Assembly (NCBI RefSeq): GCF_035920345.1
Contig: NZ_CP109149.1
Coordinates: 9,300,001 to 9,364,000 of the forward strand
Direction of reading: 5' to 3'
From: Nocardia vinacea
GTDB lineage: Bacteria; Actinomycetota; Actinomycetes; Mycobacteriales; Mycobacteriaceae
DNA: 64,000 nucleotides
Numbering within the stretch: position 1 is the stretch's first letter; each line of letters starts with the position of its first letter. The position numbers and the translations under genes were made by a program. The notes beneath the pieces are model-generated. The model saw only the letters and a program-made list of their open reading frames with translations. It ran no database searches and was not told where the DNA came from. Below are positions 32,915 to 40,852 of the stretch, piece by piece.

Positions 32915-34156
32915 ATGACGATTCCGTCTTCGGCACACAGCCGTGCACCGTTCACTTCGCCGATCGACACGGATGGGCCGCGGGTGGCGTTGTATACGCC
33001 GGAGTTCGCGGCGGACCCGCATCGGGCGTATCGGGAGATGCGTGAGCGGTACGGGGCGTTGGTGCCGGTGGATCTGGCGCCGGGGGTGCCTGCCACGTTG
33101 GTGGTCGGCTATTACACGGCCTTGCGGATCATGAATGATCCGGATCATTTTCCGGCCGATCCGCGCACCTGGCAGCAGAGCGTGGCCGCCGACTGCCCGG
33201 TGCTGCCGATGATGCAGTGGCGACCGAATGCCTTGCGCAATGCCGGTGAAGCGCATGCCAGGTATCGGCAGACCAATGTCGCGGGCCTGGAGAAGGTCGA
33301 TCAGTACGACTTGCACGATACGGTGGCGAAACTCGCTGTTCCGCTGATCAATTCGTTCTGCGGCGACGGGTCGGCCGATCTGGTGCGCCAGTACGCGTTT
33401 CCGCTCGCCTTCACGGTGCTCAACGCCATGCTCGGGTGCCCGGACGATATCGCGCAGCAGGCCGCGACCGGTATGGCCGCGATCTTCGAGGGCATCGATG
33501 CCGAGCACGGCAACCAGTTGCTCGTCGGGGCGATGCTGGAATTGACCCAGCTCAAACGCATCGAGCCCGGCGACGACATCACCACCCGGATGCTGCGGCA
33601 TCCGGCGGCGCTGAGCGATATCGAGATGGTGCACCAGTTGGGCACGCTGTACGGCGCGGGAATCGAACCGCAGCAGAATCTGATCGTCAATGCTCTGATG
33701 CTGATCCTCACCGACGAGCGGTTCGGCGGCAGCGTACTCGGCGGGAGCCTGTCGACCAGGGACGCGCTCGACGAGGTGTTGTTCAACAATCCGCCGATGG
33801 CGAACTTCTGCATCACCTTTCCGCGCCAGCCGATCCTGATCGACGATGTCTGGCTACCCGCCCACCAGCCGGTCGTCATCAGCATCGCCGCCAGCAATAC
33901 CGATCCGGCGATCGTCGCGAATAAGTACGCGGGCAATCGCTCCCATCTGGCCTGGGGCGCCGGACCACACGTGTGCCCGGCGAATTCGATGGCCTACCTG
34001 ATCGCCCAGGACGCCATCGACCAACTACTCGACGCGCTGCCCGAGATCCGCCTCGCGGTGCCGCCCGATCAGCTGACCTGGCGGCCGGGACCGTTCCACC
34101 GGGCACTCACTGCACTCCCCATCGAGTTCCCACCCTCCCCGCCGCTGCGGTCCTAG
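32915..34156 (+). CDS. cytochrome P450 lacking the EXXR motif (CYP157-like)
   Basis: A 413-residue P450 from ATG 32915. The heme loop is LAWGAGPHVCPA with Cys354. The K-helix, where nearly all P450s have E-x-x-R, reads DEVLFNNPP: Glu287 is present but the Arg position is Phe290. The I-helix has GAGIEPQQN instead of AGHET. Loss of EXXR is known for the CYP157 family of streptomycetes, often found in conservons, and PRTWQQS plus RPNAL resembles that group. Function is unknown; it may be structural or have altered activity. It is 145 bp after the HExxH gene, so a role in the RiPP pathway is possible but unsupported. Confidence 0.85.
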   Translation: MTIPSSAHSRAPFTSPIDTDGPRVALYTPEFAADPHRAYREMRERYGALVPVDLAPGVPATLVVGYYTALRIMNDPDHFPADPRTWQQSVAADCPVLPMMQWRPNALRNAGEAHARYRQTNVAGLEKVDQYDLHDTVAKLAVPLINSFCGDGSADLVRQYAFPLAFTVLNAMLGCPDDIAQQAATGMAAIFEGIDAEHGNQLLVGAMLELTQLKRIEPGDDITTRMLRHPAALSDIEMVHQLGTLYGAGIEPQQNLIVNALMLILTDERFGGSVLGGSLSTRDALDEVLFNNPPMANFCITFPRQPILIDDVWLPAHQPVVISIAASNTDPAIVANKYAGNRSHLAWGAGPHVCPANSMAYLIAQDAIDQLLDALPEIRLAVPPDQLTWRPGPFHRALTALPIEFPPSPPLRS

Positions 34157-34158
34157 GA

Positions 34159-34193
34159 CCGGCCGTGCCTCCCCGGCGCGCGCCGGCCGTGCC
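34159..34193. repeat. palindrome flanked by 11-bp direct repeats
   Basis: CCGGCCGTGCC occurs at 34159-34169 and again at 34183-34193. Between and overlapping them is a 14-bp perfect palindrome CCGGCGCGCGCCGG (34173-34186). It fills the 48-bp gap between the P450 stop and the luciferase-like gene. It could be a terminator stem or an operator. Confidence 0.35.
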
Positions 34194-34204
34194 AGGCTCG
34201 GCTC

Positions 34205-35071
34205 ATGCGACTGAGTATCTCCCTTGCCGACTTCACCTGGCCGGATTCACCGGGTGCGATCGGCCCGCGAGTCGACCGGATCGTGCGCGCCGCCGATCAG
34301 TCCGGGCTCGACTCGGTATTCGTCATGGATCACCTGTTCCAGATCGGTTCGAACGGCCCGGCGGCACACGACATGCTCGAGGCCTACGCCGCGCTCGGGT
34401 ATATCGCGGCTCGGACCGAGCGAATTCGGTTCGGCGCTTTGGTCACCGCCGTCAGCTATCGGGATCCCGGTCTGCTGGTCAAGAGTGTCACGACCCTCGA
34501 TGTGCTCTCCGGTGGCCGCGCTTGGCTCGGCATCGGCGCGGCCTGGAATGCCGATGAAGCCGCGGGGCTCGGCCTGTTCTTCCCACCGACCTCCGAGCGA
34601 TACGAGCGCCTGGAGGAAACCCTGCGGATCGCGAAGCAGATGTGGGCGGGCTCCGAAAAGCCTTTCCACGGACAGCATTACACCCTCGAACGCCCGCTCA
34701 ACGTCCCCAACGCGCTGACCCGCCCGCATCCGCCCATCATGATCGGCGGACAAGGCGAGCGGAAGACCTTGCGCCTGGTCGCGCAATACGCCGACGCCTG
34801 CAATCTCTTCGGTGAATCCGTCGACGCCGTCGCAGTCAAACTCGGCGTCCTGCAAGGACATTGCGAAGCCGTCGGACGACCGTACGAGAACATCGAAAAG
34901 ACCATGGTCGCGTACTGGTATCCGGACAAATCGGTTGCGGAGCAGGCGGATTCATTCGCCCGCTTCGCCGAGGTCGGCATCGAGCACGTCGTACTCGGCC
35001 GCCCCGGCCCGTTCGTGGACGAGGACTTCGAGCAGATCGCCGAATTGGTGCGCGCGGTCGCCGACCTCTGA
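34205..35071 (+). CDS. LLM-class (F420-dependent) oxidoreductase
   Basis: A 288-residue protein of the luciferase-like TIM-barrel family. Features include an early FVMDHLFQ, RIRFGALVT, the LDVLSGGRAWLGIGAAW signature and MIGGQGERKTLRLVAQYADACN. Members of this actinobacterial subgroup use coenzyme F420 rather than FMN. The substrate is unknown. It is codirectional with the thioesterase gene 106 bp downstream and precedes the strong terminator, so it belongs to the plus-strand block, not the minus lipid operon. Confidence 0.88.
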   Translation: MRLSISLADFTWPDSPGAIGPRVDRIVRAADQSGLDSVFVMDHLFQIGSNGPAAHDMLEAYAALGYIAARTERIRFGALVTAVSYRDPGLLVKSVTTLDVLSGGRAWLGIGAAWNADEAAGLGLFFPPTSERYERLEETLRIAKQMWAGSEKPFHGQHYTLERPLNVPNALTRPHPPIMIGGQGERKTLRLVAQYADACNLFGESVDAVAVKLGVLQGHCEAVGRPYENIEKTMVAYWYPDKSVAEQADSFARFAEVGIEHVVLGRPGPFVDEDFEQIAELVRAVADL

Positions 35072-35177
35072 TTTCGATCAGCCGATCGAAGGTGGATATG
35101 CAGTGGGTTGTGGCCAGGTGGAATTCACCGGGCGCTGGTCGAATGGGCTGGCATTGTTCGCCAGGGAGGAAGAGGCC

Positions 35178-35645
35178 ATGACCAGCATCGATACTCACAG
35201 CAATGGGACCGTCGGCACTCGCGTCGAGGAATTGACGGCGGTATTCGAGCGGGGGCTGCAGGAGAATCTGGGGGTCGGCGCGTCGCTTGGGATTCGGCTG
35301 GAGACGGCTGGGGACGGCTTCACCCGGTACTATCTGGATCCCAATCCGGCCACCATCAACGCCATGTTCACGGTGCACGGCGGGGTGATCGCGACGCTCA
35401 TGGATACCGCGATGGGGAGTGCGGTATTCACGAAACTCGGTGACGGCGTGGCCTATACGACGCTGGAGCTGAAGGTGAATTTCATCCGGTCGGTGACATT
35501 GGACGGATCGCGACTCACCTGTGAGGCCAATGCGATTCACGTCGGGCGACGCACCGCGACGGCGGAGGGGCGGATCGTGGACGCGAACGGCAAGTTGATC
35601 GCACATGGTTCGACCACGATTCTGGTGCTGAATCCGGAGCAGTGA
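35178..35645 (+). CDS. PaaI-type hotdog thioesterase
   Basis: A 155-residue hotdog-fold protein: FTVHGGVIATLMDTAMG (with the HGG-x-x-x-x-x-D active-site pattern), TTLELKVNFIRSV and GRRTATAEGRIVD. PaaI-type enzymes hydrolyse acyl- or aryl-CoA thioesters. GGAGGAAGAGG precedes ATG 35178. The gene runs into the terminator hairpin at 35646. Confidence 0.85.
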   Translation: MTSIDTHSNGTVGTRVEELTAVFERGLQENLGVGASLGIRLETAGDGFTRYYLDPNPATINAMFTVHGGVIATLMDTAMGSAVFTKLGDGVAYTTLELKVNFIRSVTLDGSRLTCEANAIHVGRRTATAEGRIVDANGKLIAHGSTTILVLNPEQ

Positions 35646-35691
35646 AATAAATAGCCCTGCCGCCGAGGATTTGGCGGCAGGGCTATTTATT
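35646..35691. terminator. bidirectional intrinsic terminator
   Basis: A perfect 19-bp inverted repeat (35646-35664 and 35673-35691) with an 8-nt loop. The inner stem is G/C-rich and the outer arms are A/T-only (AATAAAT and ATTTATT). Read on either strand it ends in a U-rich tail. It lies exactly between the convergent thioesterase and desaturase-like genes and shares their end codons. This is exceptionally clean for GC-rich DNA. Confidence 0.93.
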
Positions 35692-36533
35692 CAGGCCAGC
35701 GCGTTGCACTCTCCGATGAAGCGAACCAGTTCGTCGAGCCGGTCGGATCTGGCATCCACCGTCCGGTCGATTACCTTCACCAGATGCTCGTAGGCCTCGG
35801 TGTGGTCATAGGAGGCCACATCGGCGATCTTCAGCGCCCACCGCCAATAGCCGCGCATGGTATCGGCCAGTGGCATACGGAAATTGGCGATCACATCGCG
35901 GATCGGTTCCACTGTCGCATCGCCCTGCACCCGCAGATACCGCCCGACCACATCGGCCATGAAGCTGAAATGCCTTGCCTCATCGCGAGATAACCGGGCC
36001 AGCACCGACGCGAGAATCGGTTCGTCGACCACATCCCGCAGGTGCTGGTAGTACATCTGGGTCGCCTTCTCCTGCACGAGCGCGTAGGCGAAAAACTGCA
36101 CCGGATGGTCGTAGGGCAGATCGAAGGGCTGCTGGCCCTCGACCGCCAATTCCGCACGGAGAGAACCGCGGTCGGCGATTCCGGCGGCCTCCTGGTAGCG
36201 AGCGAGAGCGCGGGCGTGGGTGTCCTCCTCCAGCGCCCACCGCACGGTGAAGTGATAGAGCTCGCGGTTGTGGATGAAGGTGGTCCGATCCACGGTGTCG
36301 TCCACCGGGAAATGGCGGTGGTACACATCGAAATAGCCGGGCAGATGGTCCTCGATGAGGGTGACGAACTGCACCGCCGAACGCTGCCCCTCGGTGAGCC
36401 GGCCCGCATCGGCGAGCGACCAGTCGAAGGCGGTCTCCACATCCCAGGCGCGCGTGGCCGGGGATGCGGCGAGGAAGCCGTCCACCGCGGCCGCTACCTC
36501 GTCGACCGGAAGCAGAGCCGATTCCATATTCAT
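35691..36533 (-). CDS. acyl-ACP desaturase-like diiron protein (last gene of the lipid operon)
   Basis: A 280-residue all-helical protein with two E-x-x-H motifs: WALEEDTHARAL (E-D-T-H) and SRDEARHFSF (E-A-R-H). This matches the soluble stearoyl-ACP desaturase/ferritin-like diiron class. Another Glu lies in LVQEKATQMYYQH. Such enzymes desaturate or oxidise acyl chains on a carrier protein, in line with the ACP encoded two genes upstream. The gene is 9 bp after the methyltransferase and ends in the terminator. The reaction (desaturation, hydroxylation or other) cannot be told from sequence. Confidence 0.82.
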   Translation of the reverse strand: MNMESALLPVDEVAAAVDGFLAASPATRAWDVETAFDWSLADAGRLTEGQRSAVQFVTLIEDHLPGYFDVYHRHFPVDDTVDRTTFIHNRELYHFTVRWALEEDTHARALARYQEAAGIADRGSLRAELAVEGQQPFDLPYDHPVQFFAYALVQEKATQMYYQHLRDVVDEPILASVLARLSRDEARHFSFMADVVGRYLRVQGDATVEPIRDVIANFRMPLADTMRGYWRWALKIADVASYDHTEAYEHLVKVIDRTVDARSDRLDELVRFIGECNALA

Positions 36534-36542
36534 CTGTGTCTC

Positions 36543-37376
36543 CTACCGGGCATTGCGACAGGTCAGCGCGTAATGCTTGGTCGTATAACCCCATCCGGCA
36601 TTGGCGATCTCCAGATAGTGCCGCAGCTTTGCGGCCAGGCCCGGACCGTGCGCGTCGATGCGCTCGGCGGCCGCGTCGACATTGGCGATCCAGTCATCGA
36701 TGGTGCGGCGGTAGTGCTCGGTGAGGTCGTCCACCGCGATGATGGATAACCCGGTGTCCTCGGCGGCGGTCACCAGCTCCGACAGCGGGCGCAGATCACC
36801 CCAGCCGAAAATGTCCTCGCGAACGAATTCGGTGCCGACACGGGTATCGAAAGCATTGCGGGCGGAGGCATTTCGGAAACAGCTCTCCGAAACATAGAGC
36901 ACGCCGCCACGCCGCAGCACCGACCGTGCGCGCCGGAACACCGCGCCGAGATCGGGCATGTGCACGATCGAGCCGAGCAGGGACACCGCGTCGAAGCTGC
37001 GAACCGGCAGGTCGAGCTCTTCGAAGTGTCCGACCCTGGTGTGCACGCGTTCGGTGACACCACGCGCGACGGCTTGTTCGGCGATGTACTCGTGCTGGCG
37101 CGGTGCCGGGCTGACTCCCATTGTGTCGCAACCGAATTCCTCGGCCATGAACAGGATCAGCGAACCCCAGCCGCAGCCGACATCGAGCAGTCGCTCCCCA
37201 CCGCGCACTCCGAGCCGGTCGGCGACGAAGCGCAGCTTCTGCCGCTGCGCCTGTTCAAGGGTGTCGGTCGACGAATTGTACAGCGCCGAACTGTATTTGC
37301 GCAGCGGGTCGAGGAACTGGCCGAAGATATCCGGATCCAGGTCATAGTGCTGGTTGGTATCGGCGGTGATTGTCAC
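36543..37376 (-). CDS. SAM-dependent methyltransferase
   Basis: A 277-residue protein, start GTG 37376 (VTITADTNQHYDLD) overlapping the ACP stop. It has the class I motif LLDVGCGWGSLILFMAEEFG, then GVSPAPRQHEYI and an FDAVSLLGSIVHMPD motif. The overall shape (DIFGQFLDPLRKY opening and a helical insertion) resembles fatty-acid cyclopropane/methyl-branch and UbiE/geranyl-PP-type methyltransferases. In this operon it probably methylates or cyclopropanates an unsaturated acyl chain, or caps an oxygen; the choice is open. Confidence 0.82.
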   Translation of the reverse strand: MTITADTNQHYDLDPDIFGQFLDPLRKYSSALYNSSTDTLEQAQRQKLRFVADRLGVRGGERLLDVGCGWGSLILFMAEEFGCDTMGVSPAPRQHEYIAEQAVARGVTERVHTRVGHFEELDLPVRSFDAVSLLGSIVHMPDLGAVFRRARSVLRRGGVLYVSESCFRNASARNAFDTRVGTEFVREDIFGWGDLRPLSELVTAAEDTGLSIIAVDDLTEHYRRTIDDWIANVDAAAERIDAHGPGLAAKLRHYLEIANAGWGYTTKHYALTCRNAR

Positions 37377-37633
37377 GCCGCCGCCTCGTGCAGGGCCCGA
37401 TCGACGACTTTGACGACATCCGCGAGCGTGGCGAGACCGAAGACGTCCTGGTCCTCCAGCTCGATGTCGTAGGTGCGTTCGATCTTGGCGACCATGCGCA
37501 GCACGCGCACCGAATCGACGCCCGCCATGCCTCGCAGGTCGACGTCGGGCCGTAGTTCGGCCTCGGCGATGCCGGTCTCGGTGACGGCGATATCGGTGAC
37601 GGTGCGCAGGATGTCGTCGGCGGTGTGGGTCAT
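37373..37633 (-). CDS. free-standing acyl carrier protein
   Basis: An 86-residue four-helix protein with the phosphopantetheine site GVDSVRV (Ser41) in place of the usual DSL. It overlaps the thioesterase stop on one side and the methyltransferase start on the other, each by 4 bp. It is the likely acceptor of acyl groups activated by the fatty acyl-AMP ligase upstream and the platform on which the diiron proteins and methyltransferase act. A phosphopantetheinyl transferase is not in the window. Confidence 0.9.
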   Translation of the reverse strand: MTHTADDILRTVTDIAVTETGIAEAELRPDVDLRGMAGVDSVRVLRMVAKIERTYDIELEDQDVFGLATLADVVKVVDRALHEAAA

Positions 37634-38157
37634 TGCTGAACTCCATTCGAAGAGAGGGCATTCGCGGTGGTCAGTGCGTGGGAGAGCAGGGCGACCTCGT
37701 CGTCGCGGAGGGTTAGTTGATGGCGGACCGCATCGAGTTCGAACGGCTGATAGGCCGCGCTGGAGGTGGCGCAGACGGTGCCGTCGGCGTCCCGGATCTC
37801 GGCCGATGCCTGAATCGGGAGCTGTGTCTCGGATAGCGTTGCCACACAGTGGTATTCGGAGTCGATCAGCAGCGGGGAAATGAATCGGGTGCGCTGCGAG
37901 ACCGTGAATGCGGGATGGTGGCGGGCCAGCACGATGAGATTGCCCATCACCTCATCGCAGATCACACCGATGAGCCCGCCGTGTACCACCCCCGGATAGG
38001 ACTCGAAGCTGCGTCCGAGTCGGAAGTGGGCCTGCAGGCCGTCCGGATGCGGTTCGAACTCGAGTCGCAGCCCGGACGCGTTGTGCGGGGAGCAGCCGAA
38101 GCAGTGGTAGTCCGGAATCACCGACCACGGCACCTGAACCGAGCTGTGTCGTTCCAT
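37630..38157 (-). CDS. PaaI/4HBT-type hotdog thioesterase
   Basis: A 175-residue hotdog-fold protein: YHCFGCSPHNASGLRLEF opening, YPGVVHGGLIGVICDEVMG (active-site HGG..D pattern) and FTVSQRTRFISPLL. It could release the finished acyl chain from the ACP or proofread it. It is coupled to the ACP gene by a 4-bp overlap and lies 3 bp after the diiron protein. Confidence 0.87.
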   Translation of the reverse strand: MERHSSVQVPWSVIPDYHCFGCSPHNASGLRLEFEPHPDGLQAHFRLGRSFESYPGVVHGGLIGVICDEVMGNLIVLARHHPAFTVSQRTRFISPLLIDSEYHCVATLSETQLPIQASAEIRDADGTVCATSSAAYQPFELDAVRHQLTLRDDEVALLSHALTTANALSSNGVQQ

Positions 38158-38160
38158 GAG

Positions 38161-38949
38161 CTAGGCGATCGCGTCAGCGAGGGCGCGGCGGACCTTCGCA
38201 TTGGAGGACAGGTCGAGGCCGGTCATATTGGCAAAGGTGCGACGCACCTTGTCGTGCAGCACATCCAGCTCGCCCTCGGCGGCGACCTGCTCGAGAAACA
38301 GATCGAATCCGGTGTCGATGGTCTCGTGGTCGCCGAGTTCGCTGATACCCGCCTTGAAGGTGCTCACCGGATGCTTGATCTTGGCCTCGGAGCTGTAGAC
38401 ATACAGGGTCTCCAGCACCGAGGGCAACTCCTCGGGCCGCTGCTCCAGCCGCTTCGTCGCGTAGTGGATGAATTCGCGGGCATGTCCGGCCTCATCGCGA
38501 CTCGCATTGAGCAGCAGGCCCTTCAGCACCGGCTCCTGCACCCAGCTCGCGACGGCGCGGTAGATGTGGTTCACCGTGAGTTCGGAGATGATATTGGTGG
38601 CCAGGGTGGCCGAGGGAGTGGTGCCGGGCGCATACGGCTCGCGCATGGAGTCGACGGCCTTCTCGTCCACGCTCTCGCCGACCGCGCCGAGCCAGGAGCG
38701 AAATGCGTAGTGGTGCTGCACTTCCTGGTAGCCCCACACCACGGCGAAGGTGGAGAAGTCGTAGTCGTCGACGAATTCGTTCATGAAGCCGTGTACCGCG
38801 GCGATGACATTGGATTCGCCCATCGTCGCGCTCTTGGCCAGCGTCACGTATTCGGGGCGGACAAGTGCGCGGTCGACGGCGTCGAGGTCCAGATCGGTCA
38901 GCCGCCAATGCAGGCGCTCGTAGTGACGGAAGACTTCATAGCTGTGCAC
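38161..38949 (-). CDS. ferritin-like diiron protein, desaturase family
   Basis: A 262-residue helical protein started at GTG 38949 (VHSYEVFRHYERLHW), which overlaps the FAAL 3' end by 14 bp and has GGAGTC upstream; the longer frame overlaps FAAL sequence heavily. Two diiron-type motifs are visible: YQEVQHHYAF (E-V-Q-H) and SRDEAGHAREF (E-A-G-H). It is related in pattern to the second diiron protein in this operon but differs in size and sequence. Acyl-ACP oxidation is the expected role; the exact chemistry is unknown. Confidence 0.8.
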   Translation of the reverse strand: MHSYEVFRHYERLHWRLTDLDLDAVDRALVRPEYVTLAKSATMGESNVIAAVHGFMNEFVDDYDFSTFAVVWGYQEVQHHYAFRSWLGAVGESVDEKAVDSMREPYAPGTTPSATLATNIISELTVNHIYRAVASWVQEPVLKGLLLNASRDEAGHAREFIHYATKRLEQRPEELPSVLETLYVYSSEAKIKHPVSTFKAGISELGDHETIDTGFDLFLEQVAAEGELDVLHDKVRRTFANMTGLDLSSNAKVRRALADAIA

Positions 38950-40627
38950 AGGAGACTCCAGTTCGGTCGATGCGAATGTCATTGCCGTGGGAGATGAGGT
39001 CGCGGGCGGCGAGGCGCTGCAGTTTGCCGCTGCTGGTGCGTGGAATGCTGCGTGGCGCGACGAGATACACCTCGACTGCGGCCAGCCCGAGTTCGGTGGA
39101 GATGCGGCCGCGGATCTGATCGGCGAGCGCATCTGCCGCCGCGCCGGTGCATTCGGATTCGGCGATCAGCGCGATGACATCCGCGCCGTCGGGATCGGTT
39201 GCGGCGGTGCAGCGGCCCTTGTAGATGCCGTCGAGGTCGCGTACGGCGGCCTCGACATCCTGGGCGTAGTAGTTGACGCCGCGCACGGTGATCATGTCCT
39301 TGCACCGGCCGGTGACGAAAAGTTCGCCATCACGCTGGTAGCCGAGATCACCGGTGCACAGCCAACCTTCGGTATGCAGTCCGGCCACGCTCGACGGGTC
39401 GGCGGTCAGGTAGCCGTCGGTCACCGAGGGGCCTTGGATGTGGATTTCACCGACCGCGCCGTCCGGAAGTTCCACGCCGGTACCGAGGTCCACGATCCGC
39501 AGTCGCAGATCGGCCACGGCGGAGCCGACACCCGCGACGGCACGCGCACCGGGTGTGTCAGGTGAAACAAGCTGCGCCCGAGCGTTATCGGCTAGCGCGG
39601 TGCGGTCGACCCACTCGAACAGCGGCTCCCGGCCGAGCGGTGGGAAGGCTACAGCGAGGGTGGCCTCGGCCATGCCGTAGACCCCGAACATCGTCGACGG
39701 CGCGAAACCGGCGGGCGCGAAACGCTCGCGGAACGCCTCGACCACATCGCGGGCGATCGGTTCGGAACCGTTGAAGGCAATGCGCCAGTGCCGCAGGTCG
39801 TAGTCGGTGACCTCGTCCGCCGGGATGGCATTGAGCAACGCCTCGTAGCCGAAATTCGGCATCGCGGTGATCGTGATGCCGCTGGCCGCGAATTCGGCGA
39901 GCCAGCGGGCCGGATCCTTGACGAATGCCAGCGGCGACCAGACATGTGCCGGGATGCCGCGCAGGATCGCGGACAATGTGCCGAACAGGCCCATATCGTG
40001 GAACAGCGGCAGCCAGAACCCGCCCTGATCGGTGAGATCGAGCGCGATGCCGGTGCGGATCGCGGCAAGGCCACTGAGTGCGTTGTGGTGGGTCAGCCGA
40101 ACGCCTTTGGGGGCGGCGGTGCTGCCGGAGGTGAACTGCACGATGGCCAGGTCGTCGGCGTTGATGGTGGGCAGCGGTGTGCTGTCCTCGGTGAATAGCG
40201 TTGCGGTGTCGACTAATTCGACGTTCACCGCAGTGACGAGCAGCGCGGCGAGCTCGGCGAACCGGTGCGACACCAGCACCGTGCGCATCCCGGCCGCCGC
40301 CACAATGGCCGCGAGCTTCTGTGGATATCCGCTCAGCTGCGCGGAACCGGCGGGCAGGGGCAGGGGAGTGGCGGCACCGCCCGCTGCGGCGACACCGAAC
40401 AGACCGATCAGGAATTCGGGCGCGTTCGGGCACAGAATGCCCACCGGCTCGCCGCGCCGTATCCCACGGCGGACCAGCGCCGCGGCGGTTCCGCGGGACT
40501 GCCGGTCGAGTTCGGCGTAGGTCAGCGTTTCCGACACCGACCAAAAGGTGGCGGCCACCTCGGGATGCTCGGCCGCGACCCGCGCCAGCCGGCCCGGCAG
40601 CGTTTCGACCGATTCCGCAGAATTCAT
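38936..40627 (-). CDS. fatty acyl-AMP ligase (FAAL)
   Basis: A 563-residue adenylate-forming enzyme from ATG 40627 (MNSAESVETLPG). It has the P-loop VQFTSGSTAAPKGVRLTH, FHDMGLFG, GVYGMAEATLAV, and the WLCTGDLGY and GRCKDMI motifs. It belongs to the FAAL branch (the PLFHDMG and AFNGSEPI motifs are typical), which makes acyl-adenylates and transfers them to carrier proteins rather than CoA. As first gene of the operon it would load the ACP. The frame extends to 41905 without homology and that part is a shadow of the divergent P450. Confidence 0.9.
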   Translation of the reverse strand: MNSAESVETLPGRLARVAAEHPEVAATFWSVSETLTYAELDRQSRGTAAALVRRGIRRGEPVGILCPNAPEFLIGLFGVAAAGGAATPLPLPAGSAQLSGYPQKLAAIVAAAGMRTVLVSHRFAELAALLVTAVNVELVDTATLFTEDSTPLPTINADDLAIVQFTSGSTAAPKGVRLTHHNALSGLAAIRTGIALDLTDQGGFWLPLFHDMGLFGTLSAILRGIPAHVWSPLAFVKDPARWLAEFAASGITITAMPNFGYEALLNAIPADEVTDYDLRHWRIAFNGSEPIARDVVEAFRERFAPAGFAPSTMFGVYGMAEATLAVAFPPLGREPLFEWVDRTALADNARAQLVSPDTPGARAVAGVGSAVADLRLRIVDLGTGVELPDGAVGEIHIQGPSVTDGYLTADPSSVAGLHTEGWLCTGDLGYQRDGELFVTGRCKDMITVRGVNYYAQDVEAAVRDLDGIYKGRCTAATDPDGADVIALIAESECTGAAADALADQIRGRISTELGLAAVEVYLVAPRSIPRTSSGKLQRLAARDLISHGNDIRIDRTGVSCAQL

Positions 40628-40852
40628 GTCTGCCACCACAACAGCGAATTGTGACAGCGCATTGAACACATTGTGAATTACGGTCTGCGATAAACAAGCG
40701 CGATCATTCAATCGCGTTGCCCGATACGGTATTCGGGCTATGGCGCGATAGGAACGGACAATCGTCGCCGTACCGCCGGGTGCGACGGCACCACGATGGA
40801 CCGGAATTGTTTTCGCCCGGTTTCCATTTCGCATTCCATTCAGGAGTTGCCG
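40628..40852. promoter_or_regulatory. divergent promoter region between the FAAL operon and the P450 block
   Basis: A 225-bp non-coding gap between two divergent transcription units, with relatively AT-rich stretches (40660-40720). It must hold both promoters, so a single regulator could control the whole lipid cluster from here. No clear operator repeat could be fixed by eye. Confidence 0.5.

Noticed and set aside
35365..35606. Antisense frames across the PaaI-type thioesterase
   Set aside because: The plus-strand hotdog motif and ribosome site are convincing; the minus frames are arginine-rich shadows.
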